Assembly: GCA_905479495.1 (NCBI GenBank)
Contig: CAJQMR010000002.1
Span: 124,001-188,000 of the forward strand
Direction of reading: 5' to 3'
DNA length: 64,000 bases
From: an uncultured Anaerolineae bacterium
GTDB taxonomy: Bacteria; Chloroflexota; Anaerolineae; Promineifilales; Promineifilaceae
Shown here: piece by piece, positions 25,461 through 33,312 of the stretch
Position numbering within the stretch: position 1 is the stretch's first letter
How the letters are laid out: each line of letters begins with the position of its first letter
The notes under the pieces: model-generated
Database searches by the model: none
What the model was told of the DNA's origin: nothing
Seen by the model: the letters and a program-made list of their open reading frames with translations, nothing else
Position numbers and translations under genes: made by a program

Positions 25461-25946
25461 TTAAGCAATTTTTTGAATCTTGAGCTGTATTTTCCCACCA
25501 GGCGTCTCCACGGCAACCGTCTGGTTTTTCTTGGCACCCAGTAGGGCACGGCCAATGGGAGATTCGTTGGAGATAAGGCCGTTGCTGGGAGCGGCTTCGT
25601 GGGCACCCACAATGGTGTAGGTTGCCTCATATTCCTCACCTTCGTCCATTTCCAGAACCGTTACCGTGTGGCCAACGCGCACTTTATCAGATGGCCCAAC
25701 ATCCTCAATGATTTTGGCGCGGCGGAGGGAATCTTCCAGGTCTTTGATACGGCCGTCAACAAACCCTTGCTCCTCTTTCGTGGCATGGTAGTCGGCATTT
25801 TCTTTTAGGTCGCCTTGCGCAATGGCTATCTGTAATTTATTGGCCAACTCCTCTCGTTTTTCGCCTTTGAGATAGGCCAGCTCATTTTTGATTTTTTGTA
25901 ATCCTTCTTCAGTTAAGTAGACAACATCAGTTAAATCTTGCGTCAT
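25461..25946 (-). CDS. greA: Transcription elongation factor GreA
   Basis: A 161-aa GreA. It stimulates the intrinsic RNA cleavage activity of backtracked RNA polymerase. The N-terminal coiled coil begins YLTEEGLQKIKNELAYLKGEKREE and carries the tip ENADYHATKEEQGFVDGRI. The C-terminal FKBP-like domain contains VGAHEAAPSNGLISNESPIGRALLG. Length and both signatures are standard. ATG 25946 is chosen because GAGAAGG lies about 5 nt upstream; an ATG at 25964 is inside that leader. Monocistronic, followed by a 600-bp spacer upstream and convergent with the ClC gene. Confidence 0.95.
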   Translation of the reverse strand: MTQDLTDVVYLTEEGLQKIKNELAYLKGEKREELANKLQIAIAQGDLKENADYHATKEEQGFVDGRIKDLEDSLRRAKIIEDVGPSDKVRVGHTVTVLEMDEGEEYEATYTIVGAHEAAPSNGLISNESPIGRALLGAKKNQTVAVETPGGKIQLKIQKIA

Positions 25947-26550
25947 TGCCTTCTCTCCATGCACGAATCAGGCAGTGTTCGTGCGCAAATATACGCCGCT
26001 AATAATAAATTAAATTTTAGGTTATTGCCGTGGAAATGTGTGTCCCACCTGAATGTGAGGGTGGGTCCTGAATCAAAACACGTTTGTTATATTTCCCACA
26101 AATCAATCATGTGTCCAATGCGGCATCCCTAGTGTAGATTGAACCAAAGAACCCCGCACGTTGCGGGGCAAAACACCTGTTTTTTGCTGACGGTTACCAT
26201 ACGCTGAGTGGCCCATAGTATAACTTAGCCCCTTTGTTCTGTCTAGCTTTTTTGCGCTGCCTGCGTATAAATTCATCGATTTTTTAGACTAGAGGAACAC
26301 ACCGGGCTGGATTTAGCGCCTCAATTTTGCCGACAAAGTAGTTAAATTGGCATATTGTTTTGTTGTCTTTTCTTCCTTACACTAAAAAAGATATGGCCTA
26401 CAACTGGGGGGGGTGCCAACCGTAAATAGTTGCCTCCAACTAACGTAGGTGACCCATTAATCTGGGTTATGAAAATTTCATCGATGCATTCTACGTGTGG
26501 ACCTTGCTGCCAAATGGCGTACCTGTTCAGCAGTCCACTGACTTTGTTTT
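25947..26550. other. 604-bp gene-free region with three hairpins
   Basis: No credible ORF, tRNA or known RNA seen. It contains three hairpins: CCCACC/GGTGGG at 26044-26065; CCCCGCA/TGCGGGG at 26152-26168 (loop of 3, followed by TTCTTT on the minus strand); and an imperfect pair CGTAAATAGTTG/CAACTAACG around 26421-26447 next to a run of eight G. The minus-strand end near 25947 must hold the greA promoter, but I could not pick a convincing one. Confidence 0.5.
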
Positions 26551-27036
26551 ATGAACCAACGACAGCAACTTGATGTGCTTCTCACGCCAGAAGTGCCAGC
26601 CATATACTTACAGGATTACATCATCGCTTTGGTTTTGAATGAAGCGGGTGAAGCCCTGGTGTGGGAGAAACACAAGCCTGGGGGCGGAACTTGTTGGCAA
26701 GTATTGGAGCGGTTACTGCTGCCCGAGGAAGATCCTTTTTCGGCCGTTCAGCAAGAACTGTTAGCCCAAACCGGTCGTCAAACCGGTCAGTGGGCTTATT
26801 TAGGCAGTCATACCATCGATGCCAGCCAACGGGTGGGCGTAGGCTACTTTTTTTGTGCGCAGCAAACTCGAGAGATTGTCCAGGTGCCTGCTGACCGGTC
26901 GACTCCAGACGGAGAATTGCTTTGCCACAAGTGGGTATCGTTAACTGACTTGCGCTATGCTTTGTTAGACGGCCGTTTAGCCGTGACCCGACACGCATTA
27001 ACCGTTTCCTTAGCGTTACTCACCATCCTCAAATAA
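26551..27036 (+). CDS. Nudix-fold protein with degenerate Nudix box
   Basis: A 161-aa protein with Nudix-hydrolase layout: an N-terminal strand IALVLNEAGEALVWEKHKPGGGTCWQ and a Nudix-box region at about 52-73. The canonical REUxEExG is read here as QELLAQTG, so the Arg and the two adjacent metal-binding Glu are missing. It is probably not a normal hydrolase and may act as a ligand-binding protein. Later residues (GVGYFFCAQ, ELLCHKWVSLTDLRYALLDGRL) fit the family fold. ATG 26551; no strong ribosome site. It precedes the alpha/beta hydrolase by 125 bp on the same strand. Confidence 0.65.
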   Translation: MNQRQQLDVLLTPEVPAIYLQDYIIALVLNEAGEALVWEKHKPGGGTCWQVLERLLLPEEDPFSAVQQELLAQTGRQTGQWAYLGSHTIDASQRVGVGYFFCAQQTREIVQVPADRSTPDGELLCHKWVSLTDLRYALLDGRLAVTRHALTVSLALLTILK

Positions 27037-27161
27037 GCACTGGGCCTTGTTTGCCGCCGACATGGCTTCTTTATATACTTCTGGCTTGAGCAGAATTGAT
27101 CCATCCCAATAAATACCTGACAATTTGGGTAATACTCACAAGAAAATAAGGACAGTCCCCT

Positions 27162-28043
27162 ATGCCATTTGTGCCACCTTATGATGTGCCGGCAGAGCGT
27201 CATGCTTATGTTGAGTTGGCCAGAGTTGAGAATGAAAACGGCCGTATCGGTCTTCTGATGCTGCATGGTTTTTTGGGTAGCCCGCTTAGCTCGCACCCGA
27301 TGGCTCATTACCTGGCCGATCATGGTGTTTCCGTGCATTGTCCCCTGTTGCCTGGTCATGGTCATTACCCCGACAAGCTGCACAAAGTTCCTCGCCAGGC
27401 GTGGTTAGATGAAGCCCAGGAGGCGTTTGAGACAGTCCAGGGCCAATATGATGAGCTTTTCTTGATGGGCCATTCGATGGGAGCGGTGCTCGGGGCTCAC
27501 CTCTGCCTGCAAAATCCAGAAGTGCGTGGACTAATCATGCTGACGCCGCTTTATGAGGCGCCCGATGACCGGCTGAACTGGATGAAATTGCTGCGTTTTG
27601 TGATGCCCTGGTTTTATCCGCACAAAATGCGCTCCATGCGCCAGTTGGTGCGTGAACGTGTGCTGGATTTTGATCCCACCATCAATTTTGATGATCCCAG
27701 CTTCCAGCAAAATGAGCTGCCCAAAGTGAGCCGGGTGCCCACGGGAGCGCTGGCGGAGATGGTGAAGATGGCTGAATACGGCCGTACCCTGTGGCCCCAA
27801 CTCGTCACCCCCTCCATCATCTTTCGTGGTGGGCATGATCCGGCTGTCAAGCTGGGCACCATCGACAAACTGTTTGACGTTTTACCAGGACCGCACAAAA
27901 AGCTAAAAACCTTTCCTGAAGCGGGGCATGAACCGATGCGGCCGTTTGATCCCGCCCATAAAGAGCTTTGGCCAATGGCCTTGGAATTTATTCGCACTTA
28001 CTCTTGTAAAAGCGGGGAAGTTTTGGATAATAAGGAAAAGTAG
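27162..28043 (+). CDS. Alpha/beta hydrolase (carboxylesterase/monoacylglycerol-lipase-like)
   Basis: A 293-aa cytoplasmic serine hydrolase. LMLHGFLGSP gives the oxyanion-hole HG motif, the nucleophile elbow is GHSMG, the acid Asp is likely in GGHDPAVK, and the catalytic His is in EAGHEPMRP. Layout and length resemble the bacterial carboxylesterase Est30 and monoglyceride lipases acting on medium-chain esters. ATG 27162 follows AATAAGGACAG. Substrate not predictable; no membrane segment. Confidence 0.85.
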   Translation: MPFVPPYDVPAERHAYVELARVENENGRIGLLMLHGFLGSPLSSHPMAHYLADHGVSVHCPLLPGHGHYPDKLHKVPRQAWLDEAQEAFETVQGQYDELFLMGHSMGAVLGAHLCLQNPEVRGLIMLTPLYEAPDDRLNWMKLLRFVMPWFYPHKMRSMRQLVRERVLDFDPTINFDDPSFQQNELPKVSRVPTGALAEMVKMAEYGRTLWPQLVTPSIIFRGGHDPAVKLGTIDKLFDVLPGPHKKLKTFPEAGHEPMRPFDPAHKELWPMALEFIRTYSCKSGEVLDNKEK

Positions 28044-28219
28044 TTGTCTGCTTTTACGCAAGCAATCGGCCAAATTGTCCTAATTATTTGATAGAAGCGG
28101 TTCGCCGATTGCAAAAATTGGCTTGTCAACAATTCCCACAAATTAGTTGCTGCTTTTCCCACATTCACAGCTTGTTTTGAACCATGCGCCAGCGCCTTAA
28201 GTGAGGTAAAATTTTGGGC

Positions 28220-28375
28220 ATGATGAAATCGATCAACCGTTTGTTGTTCGTGCGTCGGTGGCAGGGAGGTAACCTGCTGCTCCTACGCACCTTACGGCCG
28301 ATTTACCGGACGCTGCAATGGCCGCTCCAAAAGTGGATAATTGACCAGGCAGTTGAAACAATCACATACGGATAA
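28220..28375 (+). CDS. Possible small ORF (51 aa) in the purL leader
   Basis: An open frame starting MMKSINRLLFVRRWQGGNLL and ending at TAA 28373-28375. It lies in the 395-bp spacer before purL and is followed at once by a terminator-like hairpin (28383-28412). The ribosome site is poor and there is no recognisable family. It could be a leader peptide, a short basic peptide, or chance. The preceding part of the spacer (28044-28219) shows no other feature. Confidence 0.25.
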   Translation: MMKSINRLLFVRRWQGGNLLLLRTLRPIYRTLQWPLQKWIIDQAVETITYG

Positions 28376-28382
28376 TTTAGAG

Positions 28383-28420
28383 AACTCCCCGCCTACAAGC
28401 AGATGGGGAGTTTTTATTTT
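28383..28420 (+). terminator. Terminator-like hairpin immediately before purL
   Basis: AACTCCCC (28383-28390) pairs with GGGGAGTT (28405-28412), 8 bp, 14-nt loop, followed by TTTATTTT. It ends about 10 nt before the GAGGAG ribosome site of purL, the position of an attenuator rather than of an ordinary upstream terminator. Confidence 0.7.
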
Positions 28421-28438
28421 GGAGAATTGAGGAGAAAA

Positions 28439-31400
28439 ATGGAGCAAGAAAAAGAAACGGCCGTAACCCACGCTACCTATCGCATCCGGATCAGCCCGAA
28501 AACGGCCGTCAACCAAACCAAACTCGTCCAGGCCGCCCACCAACTTGGCATTACCAGCCTTACCACCTGCCACCCCAGCCGCCTCATCTTTCTTCGGGGC
28601 AGCCTCAGTGAAGCAGATGTTTCCCGACTAGCGCACGAGCTGTTAGTCGATCCGGTTACAGAGAGATTGGAGATTAGAGATTGGAGATTAATAGAAGAAG
28701 CCAATCTCCAGTCTCCAGTCTCCAGTCTCCAATTTATTGAAACCACGCTTCTCCCCGGCGTCACCGACCCGCCTGCCGAAAACTTGCGCCACGCCGCTAA
28801 CCTGCTGGGCATTGCCGGTTTAGAACGTGTGGCCACCGGTCAGCGGTATGAACTGGCTGGCGACCTGAGCGAAAATGACAAGCACCGCCTGGCCACCGAA
28901 CTGATGGCCAACCCCGTCATCCAGCGCTTTGCTATTGATCAACCCATCAGCCCGCCCTTTTTTGCCTACCACGAGGGAGATGGACTTGTTGAGAAAATTG
29001 TGGTGCGCGGTGTGGATGATGACGCTTTGTTGGCCATCAGCCAGGAGCGGCGGCTGGCGCTGAACCTGGAAGAAATGCAGGCCGTTCGCACCTACTACGA
29101 GCAGGAAGAGCGCGACGCCACCGATGTGGAACTGGAAATGATCGCCCAAACGTGGAGCGAGCACTGCGTCCACAAAACGTTTAAAGCAATTATTGAGTAT
29201 GACGGGCCAGCGCCGGGCAAAAATAGCGGCAGCGAGCGGCAAACGATCGACGGCCTGCTGAACACCTACATCCGCGCCGCCACGGACGAGGTGGCCAAAC
29301 CGTGGGTGCGCTCCGCCTTTGTGGATAATGCTGGCATTGTCGCTTTTGATGACACATACGACCTCGCCTTCAAGGCCGAAACGCACAACCATCCCTCCGC
29401 GCTGGAGCCGTTTGGCGGAGCCAATACCGGCGTGGGTGGTGTGGTGCGTGACGTGCTGGGCGTGGGGGCGCGACCCATCGCCAACACCGATGTGCTTTGT
29501 TTTGGCCCGCCCGATTTGTCCCAGGAAGAGCTGCCCGCCGGGGTACTGCATCCCAGCCGCATTGCTGACGGCGTGATTCACGGCATTGAAGATTACGGCA
29601 ACAAGATGGGTATTCCCACGGTCAACGGCTCCATTCATTACCACGTGGGTTACACGGCCAATCCGTTGGTGTATTGCGGCTGCGTGGGCATTCTGCCGCA
29701 CGGCTCGCACGTCACAGAGCCGCAGCCGGGCGATTTGATCATCGCCATTGGCGGGCGCACCGGGCGGGATGGTTTGCGTGGGGCTACGTTCTCCAGCATG
29801 GAGATGGACGTGGCGACGAGTGAAATTGCGGGTACGGCCGTTCAAATTGGCAATCCCATCATGGAAAAACAGGTGCAGGAAGTGGTCCTGCAAGCCCGCG
29901 ACGCCAAGCTGTACACGGCTATCACTGACTGCGGCGCGGGCGGCTTTTCCTCTGCCGTGGGGGAGATGGCCGAAAAGCTAGGGGCGACGGTGCAGCTGCA
30001 AGCCATCACCGTGAAATACCCTGGCCTGCGCCCCTGGGAACTGTGGCTGAGTGAAGCCCAGGAGCGGATGGTGCTGGCCGTGCCGCCCGCCAATCTGCCC
30101 GCGCTGCAAGCCATCTGCGATGGGCAGGATGTGGAGCTGGTAAATTTGGGCACGTTTGGTGAAGACGGCCGTCTCCATATCTATTTCGGCGACCGGCTCG
30201 TTGGCGACCTGACCATGCACTTTTTACACGACGGGTTGCCACCGCGACACATGACGGCCGTTTGGCAGCCCATCGACCCCGCCACCATCACCTTGTCACC
30301 CGGTCAGCCCGTCACCTTGTCACAACGCCTCCTTGCCCTCCTTGCTCACCCAGACATCCGCAGCAAGGAAGAAGTCATCCGCCGCTACGATCATGAGGTG
30401 CAGGGCGGAACGGCCGTCAAACCCCTCACTGGCGTCGCCAACCACGGTCCTTCCGACGCCACCGTTTTAGTGCCGCAAAATTCGTTACGGAAGGAGATTG
30501 GAGATTGGAGATTAGAGACTGAAAACCAATCTCCAAAGGGCATCGCCCTCGGCAATGGCATCTGCCCCAACTACACCGACCTCGATCCGTACGCCATGGC
30601 CTGGGCGGCCACGGACGAAGCGATGCGCAACGTTGTTGCCGTGGGGGCAGACCCGGATCAGGTCTCGATTTTGGACAATTTCTGCTGGGGCAACCCCAAT
30701 TTGCCCGACCGCTTGGGATCGCTGGTGCGCTGTGCGCAGGGGTGTTATGATGCGGCCGTTTCCTTCCAAACGCCATACATTTCCGGTAAGGACAGCCTGA
30801 ATAACGAATACACCGGGGCCGACGGCGAAAAACACGCCATCCCCGGCACGCTGCTCATCAGCGCGATGGGCATGGTGCCGGACGTAAGCAAAACGGTGAC
30901 GATGGATTTGAAGCAGGCGGGCAACTTCATCTTTGTGGTGGGCGACACGCGGGCCGAGCTGGGCGGCAGCCACTTCAACCAGGTCGGCGGCCGAGCTGAA
31001 GGCAGCCGCACCGTGCCCCAACCGGTCAAAGACAGCCTGACGCGGATGCGCCTGTTACATCAAGCCATCCAGGCTGGATTGGTGCAAGCCTGCCATGACT
31101 GTGCCGAAGGCGGCGTGGCTGTGGCCCTGGCCGAAATGTGCCTTGCCGGGCGCATCGGCGCGGAATTGCAGCTCATCCACGTGCCGCGCGACTGGCACGC
31201 CTCCTACTCAGACGATGAGGTGGTGCTGTTTGCTGAATCGCTCAGCCGTTTTCTGGTGGAAGTTCGCCCTGAGGATGCACCGCGCTTCCGTGAACTGCTA
31301 GCCGACGTGCCGCATGAGTGTGTGGCGGTGGTTGGCGGGGAGAATTTGATTGTGAACGGCCGTACTGGCTCCCCGATTTTGAATTTGTCTGTTGAAGAAA

Positions 31401-32266
31401 TGGAACAGGCATGGCGCGGCCATGTTGTCAGTGAACAGTATTCAGTAAACGGTATTCAGTCGCCAGTTTCTAAAACTGATTACCGACCACTGAATACTGA
31501 AAACCGACCAAAGGTCCTGATTTTGCACGCCAACGGCACCAACCGGGACCACGACGCGGCGCTGGCCTGTACATTGGCGGGCGGTGAGCCAGAAATTGTG
31601 CATATTAACCAGCTGGTGGCAGGCGAGCGACGGCTGGCGGATTACGGCATGTTGGTCATTCCGGGCGGCTTTTCGTACGGCGATGACCTGGGTGCGGGTG
31701 TGCTCTGGGCGCTGGATTTGCGGGAGCAGTTTGGGGAGGAATTGCGGGCGTTTGTCAAAGACGGCCGTCCCGTCCTCGGCATCTGCAACGGTTTCCAAAC
31801 GCTAGTGAAAGCAGGCATTTTGCCCAACAATCAATCCCCCTGGGAGGTAACACTCACCTACAACCAATCCAACCAGTTTGAATGCCGCTGGGTAACGCTG
31901 CAACCCAATAAAAATTCACCCAGCCTCTTTACCCAGAATCTAGACGAACCTATCTACTGCCCCGTCGCCCACGGCGAAGGCCGCCTGATGGTGCAAGATA
32001 AAGCTGCGCTAGCCATGTTGCAGACAGAGAATCTGATTCCACTCCAGTATTCAATCTCCAATCTCCAATCTCCAATCTTTTATCCCGCCAACCCAAATGG
32101 CTCTGTCCTCGACATCGCCGCGCTGTGTAATCCGGCGGGCAACGTGCTGGGGCTGATGCCGCACCCGGAAAACCACATTTTCCCCTGGCAGCACCCTCGC
32201 GCCAGCCGGGGCGAGCGAGGAAATTTGGGGCTGCGGCTGTTTGAAAACGGAATTAAGAATGCGTAA
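28439..32266 (+). CDS. purL: Phosphoribosylformylglycinamidine synthase, fused PurS-like/PurL/PurQ
   Basis: Step 4 of purine synthesis: FGAR + Gln + ATP to FGAM. 1275 aa in one chain. Two PurS-like units lie at the N-terminus (about 10-75 and 100-165), then the PurL ATPase core (AQTWSEHCVHKTFKA; FKAETHNHPSALEPFGGANTG). The C-terminal PurQ glutaminase has IPGGFSYGDD and nucleophile Cys1116 in GICNGFQ, ending GLMPHPENHIF. Four repeat-derived peptides are read in frame: about 76-99 (between the two PurS-like units), 684-700, 998-1023 (between PurL and PurQ) and 1203-1215. ATG 28439 has GAGGAG 5 nt upstream. First gene of the purine cluster. Confidence 0.95.
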   Translation: MEQEKETAVTHATYRIRISPKTAVNQTKLVQAAHQLGITSLTTCHPSRLIFLRGSLSEADVSRLAHELLVDPVTERLEIRDWRLIEEANLQSPVSSLQFIETTLLPGVTDPPAENLRHAANLLGIAGLERVATGQRYELAGDLSENDKHRLATELMANPVIQRFAIDQPISPPFFAYHEGDGLVEKIVVRGVDDDALLAISQERRLALNLEEMQAVRTYYEQEERDATDVELEMIAQTWSEHCVHKTFKAIIEYDGPAPGKNSGSERQTIDGLLNTYIRAATDEVAKPWVRSAFVDNAGIVAFDDTYDLAFKAETHNHPSALEPFGGANTGVGGVVRDVLGVGARPIANTDVLCFGPPDLSQEELPAGVLHPSRIADGVIHGIEDYGNKMGIPTVNGSIHYHVGYTANPLVYCGCVGILPHGSHVTEPQPGDLIIAIGGRTGRDGLRGATFSSMEMDVATSEIAGTAVQIGNPIMEKQVQEVVLQARDAKLYTAITDCGAGGFSSAVGEMAEKLGATVQLQAITVKYPGLRPWELWLSEAQERMVLAVPPANLPALQAICDGQDVELVNLGTFGEDGRLHIYFGDRLVGDLTMHFLHDGLPPRHMTAVWQPIDPATITLSPGQPVTLSQRLLALLAHPDIRSKEEVIRRYDHEVQGGTAVKPLTGVANHGPSDATVLVPQNSLRKEIGDWRLETENQSPKGIALGNGICPNYTDLDPYAMAWAATDEAMRNVVAVGADPDQVSILDNFCWGNPNLPDRLGSLVRCAQGCYDAAVSFQTPYISGKDSLNNEYTGADGEKHAIPGTLLISAMGMVPDVSKTVTMDLKQAGNFIFVVGDTRAELGGSHFNQVGGRAEGSRTVPQPVKDSLTRMRLLHQAIQAGLVQACHDCAEGGVAVALAEMCLAGRIGAELQLIHVPRDWHASYSDDEVVLFAESLSRFLVEVRPEDAPRFRELLADVPHECVAVVGGENLIVNGRTGSPILNLSVEEMEQAWRGHVVSEQYSVNGIQSPVSKTDYRPLNTENRPKVLILHANGTNRDHDAALACTLAGGEPEIVHINQLVAGERRLADYGMLVIPGGFSYGDDLGAGVLWALDLREQFGEELRAFVKDGRPVLGICNGFQTLVKAGILPNNQSPWEVTLTYNQSNQFECRWVTLQPNKNSPSLFTQNLDEPIYCPVAHGEGRLMVQDKAALAMLQTENLIPLQYSISNLQSPIFYPANPNGSVLDIAALCNPAGNVLGLMPHPENHIFPWQHPRASRGERGNLGLRLFENGIKNA
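28666..28735. repeat. Class A inverted repeat in purL (between PurS-like units)
   Basis: GAGATTGGAGATTAGAGATT opens the left arm and AATCTCCAGTCTCCAGTCTC the right arm, with loop TAATAGAAGAAGCC between them. It is translated in frame as RLEIRDWRL and NLQSPVSSLQ. Confidence 0.88.
30490..30537. repeat. Class A inverted repeat in purL (core domain)
   Basis: AGGAGATTGGAGATTGGAGA at the left and CCAATCTCCA at the right, with loop ACTGAAAA. Read in frame as EIGDWRLETENQSP between conserved PurL segments. Confidence 0.85.
31430..31507. repeat. Class B inverted repeat in purL (PurL/PurQ linker)
   Basis: Left units CAGTATTCAGTAAACGGTAT and right units GATTACCGACCACTGAATAC, with a central CGCCAGTTTCTAAA loop. 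In frame as QYSVNGIQSPVSKTDYRPLN, right at the boundary of the PurQ domain. Confidence 0.88.
32046..32081. repeat. Single class A arm in purL (PurQ domain)
   Basis: A run of AATCTCC units read as SISNLQSPI inside the glutaminase domain. Only one arm is present. Confidence 0.75.
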
Positions 32267-32337
32267 TTGAGTAATTGAGTAACTAGGTAATTGGGTAAAT
32301 TGCTCAATTACTTAATTACCCAATTACCGAATTACGT
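32262..32337. repeat. Class C inverted repeat between purL and purC
   Basis: GTAATTGAGTAATTGAGTAA on the left and CAATTACTTAATTACCCAAT on the right fold into a long hairpin filling the spacer. The first bases include the purL stop codon. Same family as 36584, 42718 and 61050. Confidence 0.88.
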
Positions 32338-32352
32338 CACCAAGGTGACATA

Positions 32353-33312
32353 ATGTTGACTCATGAAGAACTTTTAGCAGCGATTCCCAACTGCCTAGAC
32401 AGCACCAATTTTGCGGGCTTGGGTGAAAAATATGAGGGCAAGGTGCGGGATGTGTATGTGCAAAACGGCCGTCGCGTTCTCGTTACCACCGACCGGGTGA
32501 GCGCCTTTGACCGGGTGCTGGGGCTGATTCCGTACAAGGGGCAGGTGCTGAACCAGCTCAGCGCCTGGTGGTTTGAACAAACGGCCGATCTGGCGCGCAA
32601 CCACGTCATTTCTGTGCCTGATCCCAACGTGACGATTGCCCATGAGGCGCAGCCGCTGCCGGTGGAGATTGTCGTGCGCGGCTACATCACCGGGGTGACG
32701 AAGACATCGTTGTGGTATTTGTATGAGCAGGGAGATCGCCAACCTTACGGCATCCAGCTCCCCGACGGCCTACAAAAAAACGATCCGCTGCCGCAACCAA
32801 TCATCACCCCCACGACCAAGGCCGAAAAAGGAGGCCACGACGAGCGGCTGACGGAGGCTGAGATTTTAGAGCAAAAGTTGGTTGGGGCTGATTTGTGGGA
32901 AGAGATTCGGGAAACGGCCGTGTCCCTCTTCAAGCGTGGCCAAGAAATTGCCGCAAAAGCAGGGCTGATTTTGGTTGACACAAAGTATGAGATGGGATTG
33001 GTTGATGGCAAACTGACCCTCATCGACGAAATTCACACCCCCGACTCCAGCCGCTACTGGCTGGCAGACAGCCACGGCGACGAACCCGAAAATTACGACA
33101 AAGAATTCATGCGCAAATGGTACGCCGCCCAAGGCTATCGCGGCGACGGCACCCCACCCACCATGCCCCCCGGCTTCATCGCCCAAATCGCCGCCCGCTA
33201 CCTGGCCACCTACGAGAAACTCACCGGCACCACCTTTGCCCCCGGCGCACAGCCCGCTGTCGAGCGTATTCGGGAGAATTTAACGCAGAGACGCGGAGGC
33301 GCAGAAGGGTAG
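32353..33312 (+). CDS. purC: Phosphoribosylaminoimidazole-succinocarboxamide synthase
   Basis: Step 8 of purine synthesis: CAIR + Asp + ATP to SAICAR. 319 aa of the longer (about 300 aa) subtype. Signatures: YEGKVRDVY, TDRVSAFDRVLG, EIVVRGYITGVT, LILVDTKYEMG and DEIHTPDSSRYW. The last residues [10 protein letters not shown] and the TAG stop come from the left arm of the repeat-bounded GxxExxY element, so the native C-terminus was replaced. ATG 32353 follows the class C repeat (spacer 15 bp); the ribosome site is weak (AAGGTGA). Confidence 0.95.
   Translation: MLTHEELLAAIPNCLDSTNFAGLGEKYEGKVRDVYVQNGRRVLVTTDRVSAFDRVLGLIPYKGQVLNQLSAWWFEQTADLARNHVISVPDPNVTIAHEAQPLPVEIVVRGYITGVTKTSLWYLYEQGDRQPYGIQLPDGLQKNDPLPQPIITPTTKAEKGGHDERLTEAEILEQKLVGADLWEEIRETAVSLFKRGQEIAAKAGLILVDTKYEMGLVDGKLTLIDEIHTPDSSRYWLADSHGDEPENYDKEFMRKWYAAQGYRGDGTPPTMPPGFIAQIAARYLATYEKLTGTTFAPGAQPAVERIRENLTQRRGGAEG

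Noticed and set aside
26401..26447. Integron attC-like or tRNA-like structure in the long spacer
   Set aside because: The inverted arms lack the conserved RYYYAAC/GTTRRRY pairing in correct spacing and no cloverleaf can be drawn.
28820..29893. 357-aa minus-strand ORF inside purL
   Set aside because: Antisense shadow of conserved PurL coding sequence, with low-complexity composition and no domain signature.
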